This document shows, piece by piece, positions 25,319-36,134 of a stretch of DNA of 64,000 nt. A program made the position numbers and the translations under genes. This stretch comes from Paragyromitra xinjiangensis (lineage: Eukaryota; Ascomycota; Pezizomycetes; Pezizales; Discinaceae), in assembly GCA_038503065.1 (NCBI GenBank), contig JBCAMK010000016.1, positions 1,240,001 through 1,304,000 on the forward strand, written 5' to 3'. Every line of letters begins with the position of its first letter. Position 1 is the first letter of the stretch. The notes beneath the pieces are model-generated. The model did no database searches and was not told the DNA's origin. It was given only the letters and a program-made list of their open reading frames with translations.

Positions 25319-25510
25319 AGGTTAGTCGTCCCGAATAACAGTATGAAAAAATACAAATGAATCTGTGATACAGCGAGTCCCTTAGCGTCTTGGGTACATA
25401 AAATCCACTGCGTTTGCTTGGCCACAGTGGTAAAAGTTTCCCCGCATCTAAGGACGTTCAGTAGAAAAATACAACATCTAAAACGCAAAGAAAATAAATT
25501 TGCAAACAGC

Positions 25511-28291
25511 TTATGGCTTAGGCTGTTGGGGGTAGAGTCTATGAAAATCGGCAACAGCTTCTGCGGCATTCCCCAATTCGTCTCCCGGTTCCCAAGAGTT
25601 TTCATCATCCGAATATCCCACCCATTTGACAAGGTAGAACATCCTAAAGCCACGGCGGCGGCCACTTCCAGTAGGTCGTTTTTCGCTTCTGACTATATAT
25701 TCCACCTCATACTCGAGTTGTCCTTCAATGTCGTCTGGCGGCGGTCTGTCTTGATTTCGTCCGGCCCGTATGCTGTGTCGGTAAGGTTCTAATAGGGAGA
25801 CATGAAAGGTGGGAAATATTTTCCACCGTCCCCCAAGATCGAGGGTGCATGCTCTGGTTCCGACACGGGTAATGGGAAAGGGGCCATAGGATTTTGGTGC
25901 TAGTTTCCGAGTTGGACGCTTGGTTTTGATGTTACGTGCGTCCAGCATTACTAGATCGCCGACCTTGAATGAAGGTTCTTCTTGTCGCTTTTTATCGAAG
26001 TATTTGTTCATGGTTGCTCGAGTTGCTTTGAGGGAGGAAGTTGCGAAATCGTTAACTGTTTGAAGCCAGTGGGCGTAAAGTTTGGATGCAGGGTTCTTGA
26101 CTTCCCTGTCTACTGTGAAGGTGGTTCGTGGATGGAATCCGTGGTTTGCAAAGAAGGGACTGATGCCAGTTGCAGAGGCTTCTGCATTGTTGTATGCAAA
26201 CTCCGCCAAAGGTAAAAGGTCATACCAGTCGTCCTGATCGTAATTAACAAAATTTCTTAGGTAGGCTTCGAGTACTTGGTTGACTCGTTCGGTTTGTCCA
26301 TCAGTCTGGGGGTGGAAGGCCGATGATTTGCTGGACTTGATCTCTAAAAGTTTGCATAGTGAGGTCCAGAATTCGCCAGTAAATTTTGCGTCTCGATCAG
26401 AAACTATCTCCTTCGGCAGTCCATGCAGCTTCCATACTTTATCCACAAACGCCTTCGCCACGTCACTTGCCGTTGCTCTTTCTTCTAATGGGATGAAATG
26501 CGCCATCTTGGTGAACCGGTCGACCACTACACAGATCTGGGTATATCCTCGGGACTCAGGTAACTGGACAATGAAATCGGTTGATATCGACACCCATGGG
26601 GCGTACGGGGTCTCCAGTGGCTGCAGGAGACCATACTTCTTGTGACGAACTGATTTGTTATGTTGACACGGGTCGCATGAACGGACATAATCCGTTATCC
26701 AGGCGGTCATTCGGGGCCAGTAAAAGTTTCTCTGGACTAGCTCTATTGTTTTGTCTATGCCGAAGTGCCCAGCGACTTTCGAGTCGTGTTCGTTCTCTAG
26801 GATCAACGTTTTTAATTCTTCATTGTCTGGTACCGTCAACCTGTTTTTCCAAAAGAGGAGTCCATCCTTCACTGTGTAATGTTGGAATTTCTTGTCTGTG
26901 CTGCCTTGCGTTACCGATTGAAGGACTTCCTTGTATCCTTCATCCAACTCTACTTGCGAACTAACTTGCTCCAGGAAATCCGTGTCGAATTTTAGAACCT
27001 GAAGCGCGGTGAGGGAGGCTGTAGAAATGAGTAGCTCCTCACGAGGTGTATTAGGATTAGAATTATAGTGGTGGTGGTTGCCATTGGAGGCCAGCTCCGA
27101 ATAGCTCGTTCGTTTACCGTTTTCATAATTTACACCTGGGTCATCATCGTCTCTATGAATTAAGGATACGACAATTGACTTACTCGGGCGGCCAGTCATA
27201 TCGAGCTGGCCGGTGCGGAACATAGCTTCAACAGGCTGTGTTGTATCCCCCTCCTTAGGGCGATACTCCGGACGCCTAGACAGTGCATCGGGCTTTCCTC
27301 CTGATGTTCCCGGTCGATAAATTATTTTAAAGTCGAATGACGACAAATATTCCGCCCATCTGGCCTGTCGACGATTGAGAATTCGGGTTTCCTTCATAAA
27401 GTACTCGAGATTCTTGTGGTCAGTGTAGACAATGGCCTGAAGTTTACTTCCCTCGAGGTAATGTCGCCATTCCTTAAAGGCGGTCACTATTGCTAGTAAC
27501 TCCTTGTCGTGTACTTCATAATTCAATTCGGCTTTATTGAATTTTCGGGAGTGGAAAGCCACAGGGTGTAGCTTTTTATCGATAATTTGGGAGAGGACGC
27601 AGCCCAAGGCATAATCTGAGGCGTCGGTTTCAACGACAGTCTGGCGTTCCGGCGCAAAATGGCAAAGGATGGGGGCGGTCGTGAAGGCTACTTTAAGGTA
27701 TTCGAAGGCGATCGCTTGTTTATCTCCCCAGTGGAATTGTTTGGGGTCGCCTTTGGTGAGCGAGGTCAGGGGACTGGCGACTTGCGAGAAGTTTTCGATG
27801 AAACGTCGGTAGAAATTGGCAAAACCGATAAAAACTTGTACGTCGCGAACGCTCTTCGGGGTTTCCCACGATAGGATTGATTCAACCTTTGCCAACGACA
27901 TGGCCACACCTTTGTCTGAGATAATGTAGCCCAAGAATTCAACTTCCTTGGTATGAAAGATACTCTTGTTTATGGCTACAGCTAGTCCCTCGTCTTGCAA
28001 CCGCTGCAAGACTTTGGTTACCAGGACCTCATGTTCCTCCTGACTGCTAGAGTAAATGAGGATATCATCGATGTAAACAACGACACCCTGGTCCAAGAAT
28101 TCACGGAGAACCTGTTGCATCATATCTTGGAAGGAAGCTGGCGCGTTAGCCAACCCGAAAGGCATAACGGTGTACTCAAAGTGGCCATAACGAGTGCGGA
28201 ATGCAGTTTTCCACTCGTCTCCTTCTTTAATCCTGATCAGGTGAAAACCGTCCTTGAGGTCCAGTTTGGTGAAGACTTTCGCCCCGTTCAC
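25511..28291 (-). CDS. Gypsy B body 2 pol: reverse transcriptase, RNase H, integrase, chromodomain
   Basis: A 926-residue open frame. [13 protein letters not shown] near residue 8, MPFGLANAPASFQ at 43-55 and the catalytic YIDD at 73-76. RNase H: VVETDASDYALG and TDHKNLEYF. Integrase: an N-terminal zinc region (HFGIDKTIELVQ...CDPCQHNK), then DDE residues in STDFIVQLPES, SDRDAKFTG and HPQTDGQTERVNQ. The C-terminus has a chromodomain, EYEVEYIVRSEK...FYLVKWVGYSDDENSWEP, which in chromoviruses directs integration to heterochromatin. The start of RT is cut off from the upstream frame by small deletions at about 28295-28400, so the polyprotein is not contiguous. Confidence 0.92.
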   Translation of the reverse strand: MNGAKVFTKLDLKDGFHLIRIKEGDEWKTAFRTRYGHFEYTVMPFGLANAPASFQDMMQQVLREFLDQGVVVYIDDILIYSSSQEEHEVLVTKVLQRLQDEGLAVAINKSIFHTKEVEFLGYIISDKGVAMSLAKVESILSWETPKSVRDVQVFIGFANFYRRFIENFSQVASPLTSLTKGDPKQFHWGDKQAIAFEYLKVAFTTAPILCHFAPERQTVVETDASDYALGCVLSQIIDKKLHPVAFHSRKFNKAELNYEVHDKELLAIVTAFKEWRHYLEGSKLQAIVYTDHKNLEYFMKETRILNRRQARWAEYLSSFDFKIIYRPGTSGGKPDALSRRPEYRPKEGDTTQPVEAMFRTGQLDMTGRPSKSIVVSLIHRDDDDPGVNYENGKRTSYSELASNGNHHHYNSNPNTPREELLISTASLTALQVLKFDTDFLEQVSSQVELDEGYKEVLQSVTQGSTDKKFQHYTVKDGLLFWKNRLTVPDNEELKTLILENEHDSKVAGHFGIDKTIELVQRNFYWPRMTAWITDYVRSCDPCQHNKSVRHKKYGLLQPLETPYAPWVSISTDFIVQLPESRGYTQICVVVDRFTKMAHFIPLEERATASDVAKAFVDKVWKLHGLPKEIVSDRDAKFTGEFWTSLCKLLEIKSSKSSAFHPQTDGQTERVNQVLEAYLRNFVNYDQDDWYDLLPLAEFAYNNAEASATGISPFFANHGFHPRTTFTVDREVKNPASKLYAHWLQTVNDFATSSLKATRATMNKYFDKKRQEEPSFKVGDLVMLDARNIKTKRPTRKLAPKSYGPFPITRVGTRACTLDLGGRWKIFPTFHVSLLEPYRHSIRAGRNQDRPPPDDIEGQLEYEVEYIVRSEKRPTGSGRRRGFRMFYLVKWVGYSDDENSWEPGDELGNAAEAVADFHRLYPQQPKP

Positions 28292-29329
28292 CCTATCACG
28301 GCTCGGACATTAGCGGCAGTGGTACCGGTTCTTCACTGTTACCTTATTCAAGCCACGGTAGTCTACGCATGTCGTAGGCCTCCATTGGTTTCGGAGCTAA
28401 CAATATGGGAGACGCTGCAGGTGACTTGCTGGGTCTGATTTTCCCTTCGGCCACCATTTTGTCCAAGTACTTACGGAGAACCTCGAGTTCCTTCTCCGAA
28501 AGCTTATATATTGGACCCCACGGGGCGGTTGTCCCGGGTTCGAGGTCGATCGCATGATCAAATGGCCTGTGCTCAGGTAGGCTTCGCTGGAGAGGGGGAC
28601 GAAAAAGATCCACAAATGGGTGGTAGGGGGTCGGGAGCTGCTTGAGTAACTCTAATTCTTCTTCGACCGCGGTTACCATTCCGATTATCTTTGCATTTTC
28701 ATCCAGCCCAAGCCATTCATCATACTCGATATGATCGAACTCATTAAGAGGAGCCGTCGTCACCGAGCACTGGTCACAGCAACCAGGAGATTCAAACTTC
28801 CAGTTTGCGTGGTCGTAAGGGTTGCTCAACCGATGATCCGTCAACCACCAACCCCCTGGCACTATTATGTCTAACCCAGCCTCGACAGGTCCAATCTCAC
28901 ACGCTATCGTGCTTGTATGATTATTGCCCATAATCATGGTAATACTATTAGTAAAGGCTTGTCCCGCGCCTGCCACAACTCCGCCTGCGAAGTTCTTCAC
29001 TGCAACCGGGACGTCTCTTTTCACCTGTGGGACCGACCATTTTTCAACAAACAAAGGAGACATGAGAAATACATTACTTCCAGAATCCAGCAAAACATTG
29101 GCCACTACCTTCCGGCCATTCAACACTAGGAAAACCTGGCCACGCGGCCTGACGAACACTGTGGGTTCGACACACTTCTTTTTGTTGGAGGTTTCCGAGG
29201 AGTCCGCCGTTTTGCGCTTTAAATTGTTTTTGGGTTTTTCGGTCTCCAGGACAGAGACAATTCTATCTTCGATTTTCAGGCTTTCGAATGTTTGGTTAAC
29301 GTCTGCTACTTCCTGAACAGGTAGTCGAC
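28292..29329 (-). pseudogene. Gypsy B body 2 protease and RT N-terminus
   Basis: The frame is open from just after the gag stop (SRLPVQEVADVNQTF...) through a Lys-rich linker, the aspartic protease motif VLLDSGSNVFLMS, a central domain with GGWWLTDHRLSNP, and the RT entry (PFDHAIDLEPGTTAPWG, IRPSKSPAASPIL). It then stops at 28344 where body 1 instead reads [11 protein letters not shown]. At least two small deletions are needed to explain the loss between 28291 and 28400. Pol lies in -1 relative to gag. Confidence 0.85.
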
Positions 29330-31603
29330 TTAAGGAAAATCCCCCGACATTTCTTCGTCGGAGTCCATGTTGGTGTACAAGTTAATAGGGGTTTTGGAGC
29401 TCTGTCCTTTTGGAACAGAGACTCCGCTCACGGTCCTCTCCGCCGAAGACACTGTCGCGGTCCTCGTCTTGGGCACTAACTTCATCCGCTTTTCTAAGGC
29501 TGTGGTGGCCTCCTCGTTGGGTTTGACCCACTTCCGTTTGCGAGTCAATTCGGCTGCCGAGACTGTTCTCGGTTCCTTCATGTCGCAAGTCTTCCAGTGG
29601 CACTCGGTGCGTCCGCAGCGGGTGCAGGCTTTTGCTTTTCGCCTTTTCTGGATTAGATCCTCGGGGACACCGTAGTGGAGCTTCTTCCAATCCGGTGGGC
29701 TTCCCTGAGTGTTAGTGGGTTTTTCCTCCTTGGGGGGCTTGTCCTTAGATGGTCCAGCACTGCCAGTGGACTCCTTCTTAAAGCGGCTATTGAAACCCTT
29801 TTCCCTACGACTCTCCTTTTTCTTTTCCTCCGCTTTCCCTCGGCTGTCTGTGGCCGGGAGTCCACGGTTCTCTAGTTTGACATGGTAATCAAACTCTTCT
29901 CTTGCCCTTCCAACCTCCCGCAACTGCTCTATCCACTGCTCATCGTCATAGATCTTACCAAAGGGGAGCATCATCTCCCGGATCTTCACAGGGACCTTCG
30001 ATTCCACCTTCATCCTCCACAAAATTCCTGTCATCCTGACCTTAAGGTTAAGACTACTCATCTTCAGTAGGTAGTCTTCGATGGTGGTGTAGGTGACCTT
30101 GTCCATAGCATGGACTGCGTCACGTTGTTCGTCCGGGGATCCGAAAATTTCGGTCATCTTTTCGACGAAGTTCACCCAGTACGAATATGCGGGGATACGG
30201 GCGTATCCTTCCGCTCCATCCATCTTGTTAGTATACATGATGACGTAGGGTCTAACCTTGGGTCCATCGCAACGCCCTGCTGCATAGTGGATTTTATACT
30301 CATCTGAGGTCCACATAAAGCTGTTTACCTTGAAGTAAACTTCGAGGCTTCGAATCCAGGTTTTCAGATCCTGGTTGGTGGCGGCGGTGAACTTTTCTGG
30401 TTCACTGATAGGGATTTTGTGATGTCTGGCGCCACTAGGAGCGGCTGCGTAATAGTGGTTGTGGACCGCTGGGCCTTGTGGGTCCACTGGGGGAGGTGGA
30501 GGTTGGTGATTGGGGGCAGGGGTTTGGCTTATACTACGCCGTCTCTGGTTTTCTTCCCAGGCTAGTTTTCCGGCGGCTAAGCGTCTTCTATCCTCACGCA
30601 TTCTGGCTAGCATGGCTGCTTGTTCGGCTGGACTTAGTCCTACCACAACATCTCCTCCGTCTTGCGAACTGTGAGAACTTGCTGGTGCAATGGGAACCCA
30701 TGGGGATCTCGGTGGTCCTCGTCCTCCGTTCCCTTGGGTCCCTGATGGACCTGCGGTAGTTTGGGGTTCCCGATCCTTTCCTTTCTCACTCCTTGTGAGA
30801 CGTCGGGTTGCTTCCGCCGGGTGGGAGTCGTCCCGTTGTGAGCGAGCACGTTGAGCTTCACTGATTCTGCTGTCAATGACGTCGACGAGGGTAGTAGTGA
30901 GGTATTCGTCCACTTTTCGCTGGGTATGAGCAATCTCTGCATCCAGCCCGTGCTTGACCTGCTCAGTGACTCTACGGTGTTCCTGTTCACGTTGTTCAAA
31001 ATGGGTGGCAACGCTTGCGAGACGTTGGATGTTTCGGATTTCCATCTCATCGATCGCCTCTTGAGCCGCTACCTCAAGACCTTGGACACGTCCAAGCATC
31101 TCGGTTAACTCGCCATCGGCGTATTGGTAGCCCTGCTCGATGTTCCTCTGAACCTCGGCTAACTGAATGTAGAGCGCTTGATTCTCTTCGCTAAGAGCCT
31201 CCACTCCTACACTAAAGCCTACTGCTGCTTGGTCTTGTCTTTCGACTATGAACTCGAATGCTGCTTGGATTGCGTGCATGACCTCCACCTGACGTGGGGA
31301 GTCGTTTATGGTCAACCGTGGAATTTCCGTAGCTCCTTCGATTTGGATCGGCCGGCTGGCTGATCCTTGGTCGATGGTTGGGCGAGGAGAGTGTTCCGAA
31401 AGGCCTGTCAGACACTGGACGCGCGTACGGCTGTGGCTTCGGAAGCCGACATATGAAGTGTTATGGCGTGGCTGATTGCGACGCTGTGAGGATGTGATAC
31501 TTGCTACTCGGCCAGTTGACCTAGTAGTAAGTTGATGACGGGGGTCTCCGTCTTGGAGAATGTCAAGGTGGTCTGACATCTCCGTATCGTGGTGACTACT
31601 CAT
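29330..31603 (-). CDS. Gypsy B body 2 gag, 757 residues
   Basis: ATG at 31603 (MSSHHDTEMSDHLDIL), 43 bases inside the 5' LTR boundary. It has a long coiled-coil region with heptad-like stretches (MLGRVQGLEVAAQEAIDEM...), a Pro-rich linker (NHQPPPPPVDPQGP), the capsid core (EPEKFTAATNQDLKTWIRSL, SPDEQRDAVHAMDKVTY), a basic segment and a knuckle-like CTRCGRTECHWKTC (C-x2-C-x5-H-x3-C). It ends DEEMSGDFP. It is long for gag, which suits the coiled-coil extension. It is intact, unlike its body 1 copy. Confidence 0.88.
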   Translation of the reverse strand: MSSHHDTEMSDHLDILQDGDPRHQLTTRSTGRVASITSSQRRNQPRHNTSYVGFRSHSRTRVQCLTGLSEHSPRPTIDQGSASRPIQIEGATEIPRLTINDSPRQVEVMHAIQAAFEFIVERQDQAAVGFSVGVEALSEENQALYIQLAEVQRNIEQGYQYADGELTEMLGRVQGLEVAAQEAIDEMEIRNIQRLASVATHFEQREQEHRRVTEQVKHGLDAEIAHTQRKVDEYLTTTLVDVIDSRISEAQRARSQRDDSHPAEATRRLTRSEKGKDREPQTTAGPSGTQGNGGRGPPRSPWVPIAPASSHSSQDGGDVVVGLSPAEQAAMLARMREDRRRLAAGKLAWEENQRRRSISQTPAPNHQPPPPPVDPQGPAVHNHYYAAAPSGARHHKIPISEPEKFTAATNQDLKTWIRSLEVYFKVNSFMWTSDEYKIHYAAGRCDGPKVRPYVIMYTNKMDGAEGYARIPAYSYWVNFVEKMTEIFGSPDEQRDAVHAMDKVTYTTIEDYLLKMSSLNLKVRMTGILWRMKVESKVPVKIREMMLPFGKIYDDEQWIEQLREVGRAREEFDYHVKLENRGLPATDSRGKAEEKKKESRREKGFNSRFKKESTGSAGPSKDKPPKEEKPTNTQGSPPDWKKLHYGVPEDLIQKRRKAKACTRCGRTECHWKTCDMKEPRTVSAAELTRKRKWVKPNEEATTALEKRMKLVPKTRTATVSSAERTVSGVSVPKGQSSKTPINLYTNMDSDEEMSGDFP

Positions 31604-31646
31604 GGTGTCGAGTGTATCCTCGGTATTGATATGCCTATCAATATAC

Positions 31647-32699
31647 TGTAAGACCGGTACTTCGCACCACTACTGAATTCTAAGCGAAGCTTTAGATAGC
31701 TCTCTAGACTCTGTAACTCGACCGGCTACTATCCGTAGCACAATACCCGAGCGCACGTCCTGACAACTTCTTATGAACCGCACAAAGGCAACGATAGTTT
31801 AAGCGAGATAAGGGTCGGGGCTGTTCCGTTGAAAGAACTTTCTCAATAGGAAGGACACGAGTGTTGAAGCGCGAAGCTATGCTAAACAACTCGATACGAT
31901 GGAGAATTTATGACGAACAAAGTATGTTGGTAACAAAATAATATTGATAAGGCTCGTTAACTTCCTCGATGATGATCGACTCAGAATTGACGTCCAATGC
32001 AAAGAGTATTTATATCCCGTCCTCTTTACTACTGTGTGTTCTTTGTAGCTTGGGTCGACGGACTAAACTATCTACTATTACAAATTGAACTAACTCGCTT
32101 ATCCATTTATCCGACATCCTATCTGGCGCTGCTCGATATCTCCAACTTCCGACGCTACCCCTCGTTCAGTAATCCTCAGATCGCCTCGGTTCGACGTGGC
32201 GATGATCTGATGCGACGGTTGCGTTCGCCGATCGAGTAGGTGGTTACATCGATATCGTTTGTTGCGACAGCTGGTGTTTGGAGCCCCGTAGCGCGGGCAG
32301 GAGACCTCTGATGACTAATCCGAATAGCCCACGTGACTCGGCGCCCCAAGTTGCCCTATGAAGACCTCTCATACATACCCTCCGGGTCACGTTCCGCGGG
32401 AAGGGCGCCGTTGACGACCAAAGGGTTACTTTTAGTCTCCGGGACGCGGATATTTTGCGGGTGTCCCCCCTTCTCGATCCAGCGCTGCCAGCAGCGCAAG
32501 CGAAGGCAGGGTAACGGCCGGGTAACCGGGGAAGGCAGGGTAACTGCCTGGGAATAGGCTGGGAAGGCCAATATCACAACAGGCAGCCACAGAGGGGTCC
32601 AACGAAGACGGGAAGGTGACCAAATGGAAGGTAGGGTAACTCCCTACGTAGGTAGGGTAACAGGGAGACCACTGCACGCCTATAGCCATAGGTATAACA
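31647..32699 (-). repeat. Gypsy B LTR 3 (outer right)
   Basis: 1,053 bp from TGTAAGACCGG to GGTATAACA, followed by the ACCAT duplication. It is the 5' LTR of body 2. Confidence 0.95.
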
Positions 32700-32704
32700 A
32701 CCAT

Positions 32705-33412
32705 GGCCTATTGAGTGGCCTAGCCCATGGTTTTTCCAATGTTTTTTCTTTGTCTGCCTTTTCAGCTTTTGGTTTTTCAGTGTCCGATGTGTTGTTGGAA
32801 AAGAAACTTGATAACAAACATTTTTTGATTTCTTGTATTTTGTCTACCGAAAATAAATCAGTTTCTACCTTCGCACTCGTTGACACTGGAGCCTCTGCTT
32901 ATGCATTCATTGATGAATCTTTTGCGCGCCACCATTCCTTTGATCTTTTACCTTTAAAAATTCCTCGCCAAGTTGAAGTCATCGATGGAACCCCTATTTC
33001 CTCTGGGAAAGTGAAACATATGGTTAAATTAGACATGGATATAGGAGGACACCATGAGTTCTCCCCTTTCTTCGTCACTTCGCTAGGAGCATACCCTGTT
33101 GTCCTTGGGTTACCCTGGCTCCAACTTCACGATGTTCACCTACAATTTGCTCAACGAACCCTTACGTTTGATTCCCCTTTCTGTCACCAACGCTGTCACA
33201 AGGAAAACCACCCCGTCACCGTTAAGGGTATCTCTGTCGAACTAGGAAAAACCGATATTTGTGCTATCAAAGTGGGGAATATGAAACGACTCCTGAAACG
33301 TAAAGGAGTCCAAATCTTTTCAGTTACCCTAAAAGACATTGAACTTGCCCTAAAAAAAAAGGACACTTTAGACCCCAGAGAAGTGGTGCCTAACCAGTAC
33401 CACGATTACCTG
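32705..33412 (+). pseudogene. Gypsy A pol, protease segment
   Basis: Directly after the ACCAT duplication the pol frame continues (GLLSGLAHGFSNVFS). The aspartic protease active site is FALVDTGASAYAF, with the later hydrophobic-Gly motif YPVVLGLPWLQLHDV. It runs to DYL at 33412, where the 245-bp MITE interrupts; the frame resumes at 33660 with [11 protein letters not shown], exactly in frame after removing MITE and duplication. In gag-relative terms this is the -1 frame. Confidence 0.9.
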
Positions 33413-33657
33413 CATCAGCAAAAACAAACGACATTCCTCTGTGGCCTATTTGACCTCTGTGGCCTATTTGGCTCCTATTTGGCCTCTGTGGCCTCTGCAG
33501 AGGTCAACATTCCTCTGTGGAGGTTTCCGAGGAAATTTTGATATTTGCCTCTGCAGAGGCCACAGAGGCCACAGAGGTCCAAATAGGAGCCAAATAGGTC
33601 ACAGAGGTAAGAACATGATCCTAATTTCAAATAGGTCATTTTTTGTTCTTGCTGATG
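33413..33657. mobile_element. 245-bp CATCAG MITE in Gypsy A pol
   Basis: Starts CATCAGCAAAAAC and ends GTTCTTGCTGATG, with TG duplicated at 33411-33412 and 33658-33659. The interior is a large hairpin: CCTCTGTGGCC and GGCTCCTATTTGG units on the left are repeated inverted on the right, meeting around CCTCTGCAGAGG. It has no coding capacity. Removing it plus one TG restores an uninterrupted pol frame, which proves the boundaries. Confidence 0.92.
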
Positions 33658-33659
33658 TG

Positions 33660-35690
33660 GACATCTTCTCAGAGGAGAAAGCTAACATTCTTGCCTCCCA
33701 CCGACCCTACGATCATAAAATCATCCTGCAGGAAGGAACAACTCCACCGTTTAGTCCTTTATATGGCATGTCACGAGGAGAATTGGAAGTAATGAAGGAA
33801 AGCCTGGAAATCGACCTGAAACGACAATTCATTGAACCCAGTTCCTCACCCGCCGGTGCACCAGTTCTCTTTGTCAGAAAACCAGGAGGAGGCCTCAGGT
33901 TTTGCGTCGATTACCGAGGACTTAATACCATCACTGTAAAAGATCGGTATCCCCTACTGTTGATCAAGGAAACCCTCGACCGGTTATGCAAAGCTCGCTG
34001 GTTTACCAAACTTGACCTGAAGCACGCTTATCATTTGGTAAGAATCGCAGAAGGAGACGAGTGGAAAACCGCCTTTAGAACCAGATATGGTCACTTCCAG
34101 TACAATGTCATGCCGTTCGGTCTTACCAACGCCCCCGCCACGTTTCAACGGTTTATTAATGACACCCTTCGAGACCACCTGGACCTGTTTTGTACAGCAT
34201 ACCTTGATGACATCCTTATTTATAGCGATTCGTTAGAAGAACATGAGGAACACGTAAGAAAAGTCCTAGAATCACTAAGAAAGGCTGGATTATACTTGGA
34301 ACCACGGAAGTGCCATTTTCATGCCACCGAAACAACCTATCTCAACTTAATTATTACCCGTGATGGCATCAAGATGGATCCTAAGAAAGTACAAGCCATT
34401 CTAGAATGGGAAACCCCACAATCAGTAAAAGACATTCAAGGATTCCTAGGCTTTGCAAATTTCTATCGACGTTTCATCCTCAACTATTCTAGAATAGTAT
34501 CCCCACTGACAGCGCTAACGAAAAAGACATTAAATTCTTATGGTCCCCAGAATGTCAAAAAGCCTTCGATAGATTGAAACGCATGTTCTCTTCTGCCCCA
34601 ATCCTGATACACTTCGATCCGGAAAAAGATATCATAGTAGAAACGGATGCATCAGATTATGTCTCTGGAGGAATCCTATCACAATACGGTCCAGATGGTA
34701 TCCTTCACCCCATCGCGTTTTATTCCAAAAAATATTCACCAGCTGAATGTAACTATGAAATCTACGACAAAGAATTACTCGCGATAGTTCAAGCCTTCGA
34801 AGAATGGAGACCAGAACTGGAAGCAACCAAAGAACCCATTGCAGTACTTTGCGACCACAGAAACCTGGAATACTTCATGTCAACAAAACTTCTTAACCGT
34901 CGACAAGCCCGCTGGTCTGAATTTTTATCCCGTTTTAATTTCAAAATTATTTATCGACCAGGAAAACAAAGCGGAAAACCAGACGCATTAACAAGAAGGT
35001 CAGGAGACCTACCTAAAGAGTGGGATGAACGCCTGTCAAGTCAGATTCAGACGGTGCTGAAAAAAGAAAATCTTGATCCTAAGCTAAGTTTGTTCGCGGG
35101 TTCTTTGTCAAACGAATCCGTTGAAGGAATGTCCACGTTGGAAAAGCTGTTCGAAGATACCTATAAAGCTGACCCGTTCCCAAAAAAGGTACTCAAGATG
35201 CTCAACGATAAAGTTCAACAGTCCAAGGAAATTTCTTTAGCAGAATGTTCCGATGATGAAGGAAGACTTCGTTACCGAGACCGATTTTTTGTCCCTGATC
35301 ATTCTGATCTTCAACTTTATTTAGTTAAACAACATCACGATACACCCGCAGCAGGACATCCCGGAAGAACAAAGACCTTTGACCTCCTTGCTAGGAAGTA
35401 TTATTGGCCAAAGATGAGACAATATGTCGAAAGATATGTCCGAAACTGCCATACCTGTAGCCGAAGTAAAGCGCCTCGCCATGCACCCTACGGAGTGTTA
35501 CGCCGCTACCCATCCCAGAACGACCCTGGAAGGACATTTCAATGGATTTTGTTACAGGACTACCAGAAAGCAATGGGTTTGATGCTATATTGGTAGTAGT
35601 AGACCGATTATCCAAAATGCGACACTTGATCCCATGCCATACTACTACAGGATCCGAAGACCTCGTTCAATTGTATCTCGATTACGTTTG
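33660..35690 (+). pseudogene. Gypsy A pol: RT, RNase H and first part of integrase
   Basis: RT begins [11 protein letters not shown] and includes [29 protein letters not shown] and the catalytic YLDD (about 34200). One base is lost in an A-run near 34525, shifting the frame into RNase H (VETDASDYVSGG, DHRNLEYF). The integrase zinc domain (HHDTPAAGHPG...CHTCSRSK) follows. A second shift near 35505 leads into [10 protein letters not shown] and VVVDRLSKM, and the segment ends at LYLDYV, where the 11.3-kb CATCAG-3 element interrupts a codon. The remainder is at 46986-47928. Confidence 0.9.
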
Positions 35691-36134
35691 CATCAGCAAA
35701 AAAAAAATGTCGCCCCGACACTTTCTTGTCTTCCAGAAGGCCATATTCCGCCAGATTAGTTTCGGGCCTTCCAAAGCGCTTGGAAGACCGTTGCGAGCTG
35801 AAAGAACCTCCTGACGACCTCTCTCAGGTCGTCATCTTCCAGTGGCTGTATCCATGCCGTGCCTTCTGAACGGTCCCCTTGCCTTTTGACCTTCTTCAGG
35901 ACACCACCACTGCTGCAGCCTGCTGCCAGGTGGCATTGTTCCTTGGTGCTGGAGACACTTTCCGACCCGAATTACTATTCATTGACGACCTCTAGTAGGT
36001 CGTCGCCACGTTCTATGTACAGGTCCACCTTCCGACTCCACGTGAATTGGATCGACTTTTGTTGTGTGAGCCCTTCATTTTGACCCGCCAGCGACTACCC
36101 TCTTGAATCGACTCTCGTTGTGTAAGCCCTTCAT

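Larger units (their letters stand above)
16879..32699 (-). mobile_element. Gypsy B tandem array: LTR-body-LTR-body-LTR
   Basis: Three LTR copies alternate with two bodies of about 6.3 kb, all in minus orientation. ACCAT occurs just outside both ends (16874-16878 and 32700-32704) and nowhere at the inner LTR junctions, so the array occupies one target site. It belongs to the chromodomain Gypsy clade. The left body (B1) is heavily frameshifted; the right body (B2) keeps long gag and pol frames. Confidence 0.95.
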
